A stretch of DNA of 64,000 bases from NCBI GenBank assembly GCA_025174535.1, contig JALBUN010000045.1:3038001-3102000 (forward strand), read 5' to 3'. The notes below the pieces were generated by a model. It was not told the DNA's origin and did not search any database. It saw nothing but the letters and a program-made list of their open reading frames with translations. Shown in pieces: positions 29,415 to 39,857 of the stretch. Numbering within the stretch: the first letter of the stretch is position 1; each line of letters begins with the position of its first letter. The translations under genes were made by a program, and so were the position numbers. Source of the DNA: Cantharellus purpuraceus. Its lineage: Eukaryota > Basidiomycota > Agaricomycetes > Cantharellales > Hydnaceae.

Positions 29415-30443
29415 CTAGTCACGCACATCTTTCCTCACTTCCGTCCTCTCATATCCTCCAGAGTTACCCGTGGCATAAGGATTTTTGAACACACGAGTCG
29501 TGAGTCGAGTCCGACGAGTCAATATAGGTTTAGAAACTCGAGGATCATAGGAGTGAGTTGAGTTTTTGTGATAGGGAGGAGGAGCTGGTGAGTTGGGAGG
29601 AGTGGTGATAGAAGATGTGGGAGCAGAGTACGAGCTAACATATCCACGTGAAAGGGAAAGGTACATCTCTCGAAGTTGGGTTGCTGAAGGTTGCCACAAC
29701 ACAAGTTGTTTCTTGTTGGCATCGTCACCATCACGATTGGCCTCGAAAGGGGGCGACCAGCGGGGTCTTTTGAGACCATCAGGTTCAGCATGGGCTCTGA
29801 AAGCATGAACGACTGGGAGAGAGGGGAGAGAGGACTCGGATATAGTGGAGTTCACCTCAGTGGCTTGGGAGATTCCGTCATCAAATTCTGACACGTCATC
29901 CAAAGGATGGGAGTAGAGTGGTGAAGTTGGCCACCTCCAGGAGCAACCTGGGATGCGTGCACTATTGATTTTGGATTTGCAGATCCAAGCCGAGAGCTGG
30001 CGAGACTGATTCTGCCAAGCACGGATCCATTCACGTATGACAGAGGGTTTCTCTGGGAGGAGGAAGAAGTTGAATGAGAGTTGGTTACGAGCTGGAAAAG
30101 GAGGGGGAATCATATCTATCTCCTGGAGCTTTCCAAGAGGAATCTCAGAAGGGAGAGGTTCAAGGGCTGACTCGCCGTCCCATCCGTGAGCGGCTGCGAG
30201 AATGTATCGAGTTTTCATCTTCAATGTCTCCCAGAAGCTGCTGGCAAGGTCATTGCGTAGTATGGCATACTCACTTGCTGGTGCTTCAAGATAGATGAAG
30301 TCAAAACGATTGGGTTGGTAGAAGTCGAAGTTGGAAGTGAATTGGAGTCCGTAGTTAGGTACAGGAACTCCACCTTGTATATATGTATCGTTTTCTTTAT
30401 GAACCACGAAGTCAATGACAGACACATCAGGGTAGTTAGCCAT
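29415..30443 (-). CDS. Element A downstream accessory ORF, 342 residues
   Basis: Intact frame between Gag-Pol and the 3' LTR, in the place where errantiviruses and retroviruses carry env. It starts MANYPDVSVIDFVVHKENDT. It contains no signal peptide and no transmembrane segment, so it is not an envelope protein. Residues 1-135 look like a folded domain (YGLQFTSNFDFYQPNRFDFI; SSFWETLKMKTRYILAAAHG). The rest is Pro/Ser-rich and basic. I do not recognise it. Confidence 0.65.
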   Translation of the reverse strand: MANYPDVSVIDFVVHKENDTYIQGGVPVPNYGLQFTSNFDFYQPNRFDFIYLEAPASEYAILRNDLASSFWETLKMKTRYILAAAHGWDGESALEPLPSEIPLGKLQEIDMIPPPFPARNQLSFNFFLLPEKPSVIREWIRAWQNQSRQLSAWICKSKINSARIPGCSWRWPTSPLYSHPLDDVSEFDDGISQATEVNSTISESSLPSLPVVHAFRAHAEPDGLKRPRWSPPFEANRDGDDANKKQLVLWQPSATQLREMYLSLSRGYVSSYSAPTSSITTPPNSPAPPPYHKNSTHSYDPRVSKPILTRRTRLTTRVFKNPYATGNSGGYERTEVRKDVRD

Positions 30444-30640
30444 AGTGGAAAGAAGTAGATAGGTGGAAAGACTAAATATTTGCTGAGGTTTTTCAAAAGT
30501 TAGATGCGGTTGGGATTGAGTAAAATGAAGACATCATGATATTGGGTTTATAGAACAGTAGGGAAAGGATCTGGAATAGCTAGGAAGGGGAAGGAATAGG
30601 GTAGAAGGCCGAGATAAGAGAGTCATAGATAGAGGAAGCC

Positions 30641-33600
30641 CTAGTGGCGAGAGATACCCCGATCGCGTCGATCCCAATCGCGAAGGAGGTCGGGAGCGTT
30701 GCGAAGGTTCTTTCGCGGGAGCCACTCGTCATATGATGAGTCGTATCCGATGAAACGCGTGAGGAGCTCCTGGACACGCCGGCCATTACGGGCCTTTCGC
30801 CATCGTTCACCGATGATGGACTCGACCTCGAATTCTGGGAGTTGCGTGAAATCAGCGCGTTCGAGAGATCTGAGAGGTCGTGAACCGAAGGAAGGGGGTG
30901 AGGAGGAGTAGAGCTCGAGGTGAGCGATGTTAAGGACAGGGTGGAGCCCGTATGACGCAGGCATGCGAAGGCGATAGGTAGCCGGCCCTAATTTTTGTAT
31001 GATATCAAAGGGGCCATCGTATTTCATTTGGAGCTTCTTACCTAGGCCTTTCTGAGCATGCAATAGACTGAGGGAATGGGGATTGATGAGAACGCGATCG
31101 CCAACGTCGAATTCTTGAGCCAGACGACCGGTGTTGAAATTCTTTTGCTGAGCAACCTGCGCAAATTGCAGGGCTTCTCTAGCCTGAGATCGGTAAGTAG
31201 CTAATTCACTTAGGAAGTCCATAGCTTTCGTACTTTCAACTTCATTGGCAGGGGACTTGATTAAATCAACGTGATCGACCGATCCAACTGGTCGCGGGGC
31301 CGGCGGGCTGGAAGGCCGGTGAACGCCGTGAGTAGATGAATGAATGTAGGAAGATGGAGTGCGTGGATGGTAGCCATACAGTAGAAATGCCGGCGCGAAT
31401 CCAGTCGCGGAGTGTGGGAGGTTATTGTAGGATAGAGCAAATGGAGAGAGGAGAGCCGCCCAGTTGTCGCGCGTCGGGCTTACGTAAGAACGTAGCGCGG
31501 TTTCAAGCGTCTGGTTCAACACCTCAGTTTGACCATCTGCTTGAGGGTGATAGGCTGTAGTTAGAGCTCTTCTAGTATTTATTTGCTTGCATATCTCTTT
31601 CCAGAAGGTGCTGGTCCATCTGGGATCTCTGTCGGATATAATTTGTTTGGGAATTCCATATTTGGATAGCACATGTTCAAACAGTATCCGAGCAGTTCCC
31701 TCCTCATTAATAGTGCTTTGAGTAGGGACAAAGATGCCAAACTTTGTAAGTTTATCCACTATCACCAGGATGGAATCGTACCCATTGCTCTCGGGTAATT
31801 CCATAATGAAGTCCATGGTGATAACTTCAAAAGGATTTTCTGGAATAGGTATGGGCTGCAACAGTCCAATAGGTGCGTGTCGCCTTGGTTTGGCTTTCTG
31901 GCAAATATCACAGCTTACAACAAACTTCTTGACATCTCTACTCATTCTAGGCCAATAGAAGGTAGAAGCCAGTTTGTTGTACGTTTTATGATAACCCGCA
32001 TGAGCTCCTTCAGTGATTTCATCATGAATTTCACTTAGAAGATTAGATTGCTCAGCCTTGGGTACACATAGCCTGTAATTGCCATTCCAATCTTCAAAGT
32101 AAAGCAATCCATCCTCATTTTCAAAAAAGAGTGGATGCTTCGGACTGATCAAATTAGACTCCTGTCGTAATTCAGATCTGACCCTTTTGAAGTAAGGATC
32201 TTTGGCATACGCATCAACTATTTTCTGAATCTCTTCCTGAGCAAGGCTAGAGACTAGATTATAGCCTTTGGCTGTCACGTATGGAATGGTGAAATCTTCT
32301 TCCAGGCTGGTATTGACTTGGATGGAAGAAGCATGCACGTTCAGTGGAATTCTCTGGTTCTCTTCTTCATATGCAGCCATTAACATTAAAGTTCTGGCCT
32401 CAAAGTGAGGAGAGATATCAGAATAAAAATCCACAAGTGGATCCTGTTCCGAGTCCAGGATAGTAGGAATGGAGTCATCAGAAGAAGGCCCATCTTGATA
32501 TGGAACATTCCTTCTGAGTCTGGAAATAGGATCTACATTAGAGTGAACCCGTCCTGCTCGGTGTACGATTTTTAATTCAGGGTATGCAGCAAATACAGTT
32601 CCCCAAGTTAATAACCGCCGATTAACATTTTGGTAGGTCCGACTCCAGATGAGGGCTGCATGGTCTGTGATGGCTACTACTTTCTCCCCTTCAATGTAGG
32701 GTTGAAATTTGATAAGACCGTCTCGTAATGCAAGCGCCTCCCTTTCTGTAGGAGAGTAATTCCTTTCAGCTGGTTTCAAGGTGCGAGACCAGTAAGCAAT
32801 GACTCGTTCTACTGAAACCGTAGTGTTTTCAAAGTCTTTATCCCAAGTACCTGGCTTAGGGAGAGTTTCATCTTTTAACACAGGAATCACCAATTGTGGT
32901 ACAGGTAATCCTTTGTCATAAGCTGATTTGAGTTTCTCATACCCTTTGGTACCTTTGAGATCTCTGATTTTGAGAGGTTGAATCTGCTGAAGTATAGCAG
33001 CGATTCCGACATCACATGCATCAGAGTAGACTCTATATCCGAGACCAGGAATGGCATACGCTCTGACTGGCGCACTGACAAGGGCATTTTTAGCCAAATC
33101 AAAGGCTTCTTGTTGAGTATTGCCCCATTCCCAAGTTGAATTCTTTTTGAGCAATTCAAACAAGGGAGCTACAATCCATGCATAGAATGGTATATATGAG
33201 GAGAAGTATACCACCATTCCGAGGAAGATTTGTAGGTCATGCACATTCTTTGGTTCTGCCAATTCCAGTATAGCATCTATCTTCTCCTTGTGAGTTGATA
33301 GACCTAACCGTGATACCTTTTGTCCTAACAGTAGTAATGACTGGTAGGCCAAATGGCACTTAGCAGGAGATAAGGTGATTCCAGACTTTTCTATAGCTCC
33401 GAACACTTTGTCTAGATGATCCAAGTGTTCTTTGAATGTCTTGGAATATATGACAATATCATCAATATAGACCAGGGCAAACACCCATAGAAAAGGTGCT
33501 AGGACACCTTGCATCACTCTTTGAAAGACTGCAGGTCCATTCCGATACCCAAAGGGCATCCGTTTGAACTGATACAGTCCTCTATGAGTTCTGAATGCAG

Positions 33601-36600
33601 TTTTTTCTTTGGCACTGTCCGACATTTGCAGCTGTGTGAAACCCGCTAATGCATCCAAGGTGGATAACCAACGAGATCCAGTGAGTGCCTGCAAAATGGA
33701 ATCTTGTCTTGGCAAGGGAAATTCATCCGGGACAGCAATCTCATTGAGTTTCCTATAGTCTATACACATTCTTGGTTTCCCATTACGATAGGCTATAAGT
33801 GCTGGAAAACCCCAAGGACTTTTGGATGGTTCAATGACTCCAAGACTGAGCCAAGCATCCATTTGCTTGTCAATGACTTCCCTTTTGGCAGGTGAGGCAT
33901 TATAAGGAGGTAGTGAAATTTCTTTGGCCTCAGGCCTGAGATTGATTTCAACTTTTGCATCATAATTGCCAAGTCTGCCATCAAGACCAAATGCGTCTTT
34001 ATGTGCCAGAACTGTATCTTGGAGAGCCTTCCTATTGGCATCATTGAGCTCTGGTGAGAAGTCAATTTCATCCAACAGTTGGTTTTCAGGAACATCCTCA
34101 GGGGGAATTTCCTGAGCCTTAGGTCCTCCTTGTACCACCTCTCCATCTGATTCAAGAGAGGCAACAGTAGGTACCGCACCAGTCTCAAAGTTCTGTTGAG
34201 CAAGAGCTTTTATGAGTCTGGCGTGAGAGAGACAAGTCTCTAATTGAGTCTGGTTCAAATTAGAAGTCCGATCCAGCCAATTGGAAGGATTTCTAGCATG
34301 ACCCAGAAGTTGTCCTTGATGTATAGTAACTGGTTGTGATGAAAAATTGCTAACATGTAGGCACGGGTTATTCCGAGATACAATTGCATCTGAGATGCCA
34401 TAGAAATCTTCAGGCCCATGATTGGAGTGAAGCACTTTTTCCACATAAACTTCATTACTATTCCCAGGGAAATAGATAGAAGCAGGAATTAGAGAAGCAG
34501 TTTCAGGAGGAATTGTGACGGGATGTAAGGCCCTAACACTTGAATCAGAAATGCGTGCTCTAATCCGTTTCAGAGATTTCTTAATACGTCTATGAGCCTT
34601 GAACTTTGCAGTTAGAGATGCAAGGTCAGGAAGGGCTCTTATTTTAAAGGTGTGACCATTCTCATCCAATAAGGGTGAGCTTACTGAGTTCTCAATCTTG
34701 GCTTTCCGTCCAGTATTACCAAACATAAGATAGCTATCTGAGCCTTCTCTTATAAGTGAGATAGAGTACTGATCAGCAAAATCATTCCCAAGAATGACAG
34801 GGGTAGTCATGCCTTTGACCACATAAGCTTCAACTTCAATCTGAACTGGTCCAGAGTCAGAGTCAAAGTAAATGGGCACCGTAACGTATCCAGAAATTTT
34901 GGATGTGCCAGTAACTTGTATCAAGTTAATTTTCTGACCTGTTTTGATCTTAGGAGGATTCTCCATAGAGCAAAGAGCTTTCTGAGAGATAAGGGTTATG
35001 TCTGAACCAGAATCAGCTACAAGGGTAGTTTGATTCTTTCCATATTCTCCCAGCCAAACATTAGTAGTGGTTGCAGAAGATCCAAGGAAGGCACAGCCTG
35101 CTGGTCTGGACATGGAACGCTTGAGTTTAATCAAGGAGTTAGGAGCCCAACTAGTAAGCTTAGAATTCCTTAGGAAAGCAGCTACATGTTTGGAATCTTT
35201 CATTAACCTTCTCCTCTCTTGACGAGATTTAGGAGTGAATGTCTCAGAAAAAGAGTTTTCCAGAGACAAAGGCTCAGAAGATTTTTCTCTATTAGGTATG
35301 GATCCCCCCAGTCGGGACATACTTTCCAGCAAGCTCATGGCTGGTTTAGCAAGTTGACAATGTGCCTCTGTATCCTGAGCAGATTCCTGTTGATCCGATG
35401 AAGGTTCTTCAGGGATATTCTCAGTTGCAACATTATTAACATGAGCATTGTCTGAACTTAAATCCACTTCTGATTCATGAAGTGATTCAAGGTACATATC
35501 CTCATAGGCAAGGTCTGCATTAGCTTCTTCATTAGAAACCGTGTAACGTGTATGGGCAGAGCGAGATGCTGAACTGGCATGTTTGCACTCATTATCCCAA
35601 TGCTTGTTACTGCCACAATGCCTGCAAGGTCTAGCTCCTTTGGATTCAGGTGTGGAATTTTTAGACACATTAGAATCATCCCGAGGGAATTTTGGAGGAT
35701 TCAATTTGGATGACCATCCAACCAGATGAGCTCTAGCATCTCTAAAAGATCTGTTTGAGTCAAACCTAGGTTTGGTTTGATGCAAAGAATTTTCCAAATT
35801 TCTAATACGTCTTTCCAGGTTGTCTCCTGAAGAGAAAGGAGCATGTGACAATGATTCCTCGTGATACTTGATAGCAGTTTGGAATTCCACTGCAGATGAA
35901 CACCTGTGAGCATCAATGACTGTGTGCCAATATGGTGGAGCACCATTCATGATTTCCAATATAAGCTCTGAGTCTGACAGCTTGCTGACCAGTCTCAATA
36001 GCTCTGACTTTCTAACGTAATACTCACTAGGAGTCTCATTAGTAAAGCCAGGCTCTCTGAAAGTAGCACGAGTTGCTCTAGCTTTCTGCCTATCCAACCA
36101 GGCTCTGTTCATATAGTATGAACCAATGACTTCTCTGATGGACTTCCAGTCCTCAGTTGCTTCTTGGCGATATGACAATGGTAAGGAGAAAAACCATCTC
36201 TCAGCTCCTTTACGCAACCTCAAAGGGATAATTTGTCCCAATTGCTTGAAGACCATAGGAGATCGCTGAGCCAAATGATTTACTTTCAATATCCATTGAG
36301 CCAAACTGTCAGGGTTTCCATCCCACTCAGGGACTAAGTCCTGACGCAACTTGTTATCAAAGTAAGCTTCCAGCTTGCTCTGAGTCACTGGAGCGTCTAA
36401 TCCGAGATTAGGATTTCTCTGATCAAGATCCCCCCAGTCTGGACTATGACCGTAACCTCCACCATCACCTCCATCAGGAGGACCTGAGCCTCCATGCCTA
36501 CCCAGAGGGGGAGGATTACTCCTTCCACTTCTATGTGGCAATGATGGTCTAGGCAAAAATGGATTAGGTGTATGAGGGGGACCAGATGATCCGTCATCAT

Positions 36601-36736
36601 CAGGAGGTTCTCCTCCAGGAGGTGGAGCACCTCCTCCAGAAGCTCCATAAGTTCCGTGAGGAACCCTAATGGATTCTGGAATGCCTAAAGTACCCCTGCT
36701 CTGAACTTGAGGAGGAGTATAGAACATTTCTTCCAA
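30641..36736 (-). CDS. Element A Gag-Pol polyprotein with chromodomain
   Basis: 2031 residues in one frame. Pro/Gly-rich N-terminus; Gag capsid about 120-310 (LVPEWDGNPDSLAQWI; GAERWFFSLPLSYRQEA); zinc knuckle CRHCGSNKHWDNEC at about 369; aspartic protease LVADSGSDITLIS at about 571; RT about 970-1150 with FRTHRGLYQFKRMPFGYRNG and catalytic VYIDDIVIYS at about 1088; RNase H about 1230-1375 (VYSDACDVGIAAIL; TDHAALIWSRTYQ); integrase HHCC about 1570-1620 and core D, D, E in TMDFIMELP, SDRDPRWTS and ADGQTEVLNQ; chromodomain about 1965-2020 (FEVESIIGERWRK; RFIGYDSSYDEWLP). All catalytic residues are present. The frame is open upstream of the first ATG and overlaps the preceding ORF in the -1 direction. 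Confidence 0.95.
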   Translation of the reverse strand: MEEMFYTPPQVQSRGTLGIPESIRVPHGTYGASGGGAPPPGGEPPDDDGSSGPPHTPNPFLPRPSLPHRSGRSNPPPLGRHGGSGPPDGGDGGGYGHSPDWGDLDQRNPNLGLDAPVTQSKLEAYFDNKLRQDLVPEWDGNPDSLAQWILKVNHLAQRSPMVFKQLGQIIPLRLRKGAERWFFSLPLSYRQEATEDWKSIREVIGSYYMNRAWLDRQKARATRATFREPGFTNETPSEYYVRKSELLRLVSKLSDSELILEIMNGAPPYWHTVIDAHRCSSAVEFQTAIKYHEESLSHAPFSSGDNLERRIRNLENSLHQTKPRFDSNRSFRDARAHLVGWSSKLNPPKFPRDDSNVSKNSTPESKGARPCRHCGSNKHWDNECKHASSASRSAHTRYTVSNEEANADLAYEDMYLESLHESEVDLSSDNAHVNNVATENIPEEPSSDQQESAQDTEAHCQLAKPAMSLLESMSRLGGSIPNREKSSEPLSLENSFSETFTPKSRQERRRLMKDSKHVAAFLRNSKLTSWAPNSLIKLKRSMSRPAGCAFLGSSATTTNVWLGEYGKNQTTLVADSGSDITLISQKALCSMENPPKIKTGQKINLIQVTGTSKISGYVTVPIYFDSDSGPVQIEVEAYVVKGMTTPVILGNDFADQYSISLIREGSDSYLMFGNTGRKAKIENSVSSPLLDENGHTFKIRALPDLASLTAKFKAHRRIKKSLKRIRARISDSSVRALHPVTIPPETASLIPASIYFPGNSNEVYVEKVLHSNHGPEDFYGISDAIVSRNNPCLHVSNFSSQPVTIHQGQLLGHARNPSNWLDRTSNLNQTQLETCLSHARLIKALAQQNFETGAVPTVASLESDGEVVQGGPKAQEIPPEDVPENQLLDEIDFSPELNDANRKALQDTVLAHKDAFGLDGRLGNYDAKVEINLRPEAKEISLPPYNASPAKREVIDKQMDAWLSLGVIEPSKSPWGFPALIAYRNGKPRMCIDYRKLNEIAVPDEFPLPRQDSILQALTGSRWLSTLDALAGFTQLQMSDSAKEKTAFRTHRGLYQFKRMPFGYRNGPAVFQRVMQGVLAPFLWVFALVYIDDIVIYSKTFKEHLDHLDKVFGAIEKSGITLSPAKCHLAYQSLLLLGQKVSRLGLSTHKEKIDAILELAEPKNVHDLQIFLGMVVYFSSYIPFYAWIVAPLFELLKKNSTWEWGNTQQEAFDLAKNALVSAPVRAYAIPGLGYRVYSDACDVGIAAILQQIQPLKIRDLKGTKGYEKLKSAYDKGLPVPQLVIPVLKDETLPKPGTWDKDFENTTVSVERVIAYWSRTLKPAERNYSPTEREALALRDGLIKFQPYIEGEKVVAITDHAALIWSRTYQNVNRRLLTWGTVFAAYPELKIVHRAGRVHSNVDPISRLRRNVPYQDGPSSDDSIPTILDSEQDPLVDFYSDISPHFEARTLMLMAAYEEENQRIPLNVHASSIQVNTSLEEDFTIPYVTAKGYNLVSSLAQEEIQKIVDAYAKDPYFKRVRSELRQESNLISPKHPLFFENEDGLLYFEDWNGNYRLCVPKAEQSNLLSEIHDEITEGAHAGYHKTYNKLASTFYWPRMSRDVKKFVVSCDICQKAKPRRHAPIGLLQPIPIPENPFEVITMDFIMELPESNGYDSILVIVDKLTKFGIFVPTQSTINEEGTARILFEHVLSKYGIPKQIISDRDPRWTSTFWKEICKQINTRRALTTAYHPQADGQTEVLNQTLETALRSYVSPTRDNWAALLSPFALSYNNLPHSATGFAPAFLLYGYHPRTPSSYIHSSTHGVHRPSSPPAPRPVGSVDHVDLIKSPANEVESTKAMDFLSELATYRSQAREALQFAQVAQQKNFNTGRLAQEFDVGDRVLINPHSLSLLHAQKGLGKKLQMKYDGPFDIIQKLGPATYRLRMPASYGLHPVLNIAHLELYSSSPPSFGSRPLRSLERADFTQLPEFEVESIIGERWRKARNGRRVQELLTRFIGYDSSYDEWLPRKNLRNAPDLLRDWDRRDRGISRH

Positions 36737-38103
36737 ACCTGCAGATCCCGTAAGTTTACTAGGATCCTGATGGTAAGGAGAATTGAAAGAGTAGAGGGTC
36801 TGGGACCACGGTTGTAAACCGCAGACTGTCTCTGTCTAATCCGTTCATGATCAACTGGAAATTTTTCTCCTTGATCCAATCTGGAAATCAAAGGAGCTTC
36901 CTTAACAGTATAGGCAACAGTTGACTGCTGAGCATCCCTGACAGGCATAGCTGCAAGAGTGGGAAGATCATGTCCAAGGACAGGATTCACCGATGCATTA
37001 ATGACTTTAGCTTCATAAAAACTAGTATCCGCAGCAACCTTTCTCTGCAAAGCAGCTTGGGCAGCAGCGAAGCGAATTTTGAAACCATTAATGTCAGAAG
37101 ACATCTCAGAAATGTCTGGGAGAGCAGGAGACAGAAAGTCATCCTTTACTGGTTTCCAAGAACCCTTGTACTTGGATACAGCATCCCAATAAAATGCCAA
37201 AAAGTTTTCTACATCTTCACGTAGTGTAACACAAAGCACTTCCAGGTCTTTGGAACTCCAAAGGGAGTCACTAGGCCATTCTGAAGGCAATATAGGGACA
37301 GTAGGAGGAGGAAGTTTCATCTGCTGCAGAACACTTTCTCTCTCATTTGCAATATGATTAAGAGTGTCTAACAGTTGCTTATACTTCCATGGATCAAGAT
37401 AATACCCCGTACTACCATGCTGACTAACTCGTCCAGGATGTCCGAGCAGTACCACATTGAGTAACGCTAATTCTTTCCTGAAGAGTCCAGTAGCAAGGCG
37501 ATTCAGAGCTCTAGTACCTGGTGCTTCCATACGATTAAAGCTCATCTCTGCAATGCTAAGGAGTGAATCTCTTCTGGAAGAGAGTAGGGGATCAAGTCTG
37601 ACCTCTCTCCGTACTCTTGCTGCACTGAAGCTTTTCAAAGGCTTACCAGGCACTACGAAGACATTTTGTAATGGTCCTGTGATCAGGGGTCCATCAAAAG
37701 TCCAATTGGTAAGTGCATGGTTAGTCTGATCAACTTCCACAGCAAAAGAGGCATCAGCAGCACTAATCTCTTCATCCGTAGTAAATGTCTGGTCAAGATC
37801 ATTCACAGGAGTGAGTGGGGATCTAGTGTGCAAGAAGCCAGGAGTGATAGGGGCAATAGGTCGCTCTGGTTGAGCAGCCAAAGGAGTAGACGGGTTGTCC
37901 TCGAGTTGTTGTTGTTGTCGAATTGTTGAAGTAGACATGTTGCTCAGCTTGAATGAGGTCAACTTGTCACGAGGTCGATACGATTCGAAACGAGTTTTTA
38001 TACGAGTTGGTGTTGGATAAGGGTTTAGATAAAGAGGAGAGTTAGGATTAGAGGAGGAGGGCAGACGAGTGTGACTATAGAACTTGTCTTCTGGAAATTC
38101 CAA
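36685..38103 (-). CDS. Element A upstream ORF, 472 residues, unknown
   Basis: This is the first ORF after the 5' LTR. The N-terminal 100 residues are Pro/Ser/Thr-rich; a second in-frame ATG (MSTSTIRQQQQLEDN) is a credible start. The central part is helical (LFRKELALLNVVLLGHPGR; WKYKQLLDTLNHIANERESV; EDVENFLAFYWDAVSKYKGS). The last 30 codons look less protein-like than the overlapping Gag-Pol frame (QTLYSFNSPYHQDPSKLTGS), which suggests that ribosomes may pass from one frame to the other by -1 slippage near 36780. It could be a matrix-like extension of Gag. I know no family. Confidence 0.65.
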   Translation of the reverse strand: MEFPEDKFYSHTRLPSSSNPNSPLYLNPYPTPTRIKTRFESYRPRDKLTSFKLSNMSTSTIRQQQQLEDNPSTPLAAQPERPIAPITPGFLHTRSPLTPVNDLDQTFTTDEEISAADASFAVEVDQTNHALTNWTFDGPLITGPLQNVFVVPGKPLKSFSAARVRREVRLDPLLSSRRDSLLSIAEMSFNRMEAPGTRALNRLATGLFRKELALLNVVLLGHPGRVSQHGSTGYYLDPWKYKQLLDTLNHIANERESVLQQMKLPPPTVPILPSEWPSDSLWSSKDLEVLCVTLREDVENFLAFYWDAVSKYKGSWKPVKDDFLSPALPDISEMSSDINGFKIRFAAAQAALQRKVAADTSFYEAKVINASVNPVLGHDLPTLAAMPVRDAQQSTVAYTVKEAPLISRLDQGEKFPVDHERIRQRQSAVYNRGPRPSTLSILLTIRILVNLRDLQVWKKCSILLLKFRAGVL

Positions 38104-38236
38104 ATCGGTTTGTTCCAGATTACGAGAAACTATATTGAGTAAAGACTTAGTGATAGAAGGTCGGGTTATATCTGCAATGGTGCTTAGAATCTACACTCTA
38201 GACACTGCTTAAGCAATTCCCAGAGCGTCCACCAAA
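38104..38236 (-). other. Element A leader between 5' LTR and first ORF
   Basis: Right after the LTR the coding strand reads TTTGGTGGACGCTCTGGGAA, the expected place of the primer-binding site. I cannot name the matching tRNA from sequence alone. Confidence 0.5.
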
Positions 38237-39668
38237 TGTTTTGGAACCCGCAAAATTATGGTGTTAGGGCAAACTCTAAATCACCACAATTCCGTGAATG
38301 AACAGCTGAGAAGAATATCAAACCCTGCTGCAGCACAACTCCAGAAGCGATTTAACGTTTGTACTTTGGTTACAATCCTTTGTATTGGTCAATGCAGACT
38401 ATACGCAGAAAGGTAATACGTTTCTTAGCAGCAAGAAATGAATAAGACTTCCAGAGTCTAGAGTTCACGGACGCTTAGGGGTCCAGATATTCCAAAAAGA
38501 GGGGAATGCACTTAGAGGCTAAAGGAAGTAGGTGGATGAATCCAACCGTCCAACCAGTGGCACTCAGAAGCGGGTAACAGCGATGTGTGAAGTAGTCTAG
38601 CAACTGCTTCACACGAGTTCAAGCTTCTAATGCTCTGCAAAGGCAGTACACACTAGTTACTTAAACAAGAGCACTAATGGCAGGACTATCGACAGACAAT
38701 CTCACCCTGTAGATTCGTAGTCACGTGAGGCAGATACTACACTCACGCCCAAAGCAGGAATATCACTACCTTGAGTGCAATCAAGTACAGTTACACAACT
38801 GTAAAAGATCCTTGAACTGGTAATCAACAGTTACTGAGATAGAGGATGACACTGTATGTCACTCTAGTCACACTGGTGTGCAGAAGATGGGTAGAATATG
38901 ATGATATGTTATTCTTTCAGAGGCAGAATGGCCTCCTTATATATTGTATTTACAGGGGCTGACTAATGGTTCTGGAATATTCTACCTATTAATAGATGGA
39001 AACTACTGGAAGGTTGTGGAAGGTGGAAGAAAGGGGTAGAATATTCCAAGCCAATCACAGGATCTGATCACAGCACTAACACTGATCAGGAGCTGAATAA
39101 TGGTTCTGGAAAGTTCTATCTAATAATAGAAGGAAACAGCTAGAATGTTATGGAAAGGGGTAGAATATTCCAAGGCAATCACCTGATTTGATCACCCATC
39201 AGCTGATCTGATCCCTGAGCTAGGCACTGATCAGGCAAAAAGAAGGGTGTCCACCCTGTTTTCTGCACTGGTTTGCACAGCCATGGATAGCCACATGTCA
39301 TGTGATGATCTCCACGGAAAATAGTGCCCTGAGAGGCTGTGGTTGTTAAGTTACAGAATATTTATTGATCAGAGACATCTGAGCTTGAATTCAGGCCAAA
39401 TGCCTGGTCCAAAAGGGGAGAGCCGGCTGCGCGAAGGTTTGTGGGCGCCTATGGGTCCACAACTGTAGCACAGCAGAAATAAATGATTCTGAGCTGAGTT
39501 CTGCATGGAATATTCCCGAAAAAATATGGAAAAATAGAGAATATTTGAATAAGTCCATTCCAGGTACAAGCATCAAATATATGCTGATATTTAGGAATGG
39601 AAAAGCAAAGAATAGCACATTGGTGCTGCATAAATGGAATTTGATAGGGAAAAGGTGGTTCCCATACA
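38237..39668 (-). repeat. Element A 5' LTR
   Basis: 1432 bp, the promoter-bearing LTR for the element (coding on the minus strand). It is followed on the plus strand by the CACAC duplication and then by the continuation of the older LTR. Confidence 0.95.
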
Positions 39669-39673
39669 CACAC

Positions 39674-39857
39674 TGGTGTGCAGAAGATGGGTAGAAGTGG
39701 TAGAATATGTTACTATTTCAGAGGCAGAATGACCTCCTTATATATTGTATTTACAGGAGCTGACTAATGGTTCTGGAATATTCTACCTATTAATAGATGG
39801 AAACTACTGGAAGGTTGTGGAAGGTGGAAGAAAGGGGTAGGATATTCCAAGCCAATC
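39674..39857. repeat. Older family-A LTR, right part
   Basis: It continues 27313-27951 after one copy of CACAC (TGGTGTGCAGAAGATGGGTAG) and shows differences such as GAAGTGGTAGAATATGTTAC. It ends at CCAAGCCAATC, where the LTR of element B starts, so its remaining 600 or so bases were deleted. Confidence 0.9.

Larger units (their letters stand above)
27952..39668 (-). mobile_element. Element A: complete young chromovirus-type LTR retrotransposon
   Basis: 11.7 kb on the minus strand, with LTRs 27952-29382 (3') and 38237-39668 (5') and perfect duplication CACAC (27947-27951 and 39669-39673). In coding order it carries an ORF of 472 codons, an intact Gag-Pol of 2031 residues with C-terminal chromodomain, and a downstream ORF of 342 codons. 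A polypurine tract adjoins the 3' LTR. By eye the two LTRs differ at only a few positions in about 1431. All frames are open. It inserted into another LTR of its own family. It looks capable of recent transposition. Confidence 0.95.

Noticed and set aside
29415..30443. Envelope gene of element A
   Set aside because: No signal peptide, transmembrane segment or glycoprotein features.
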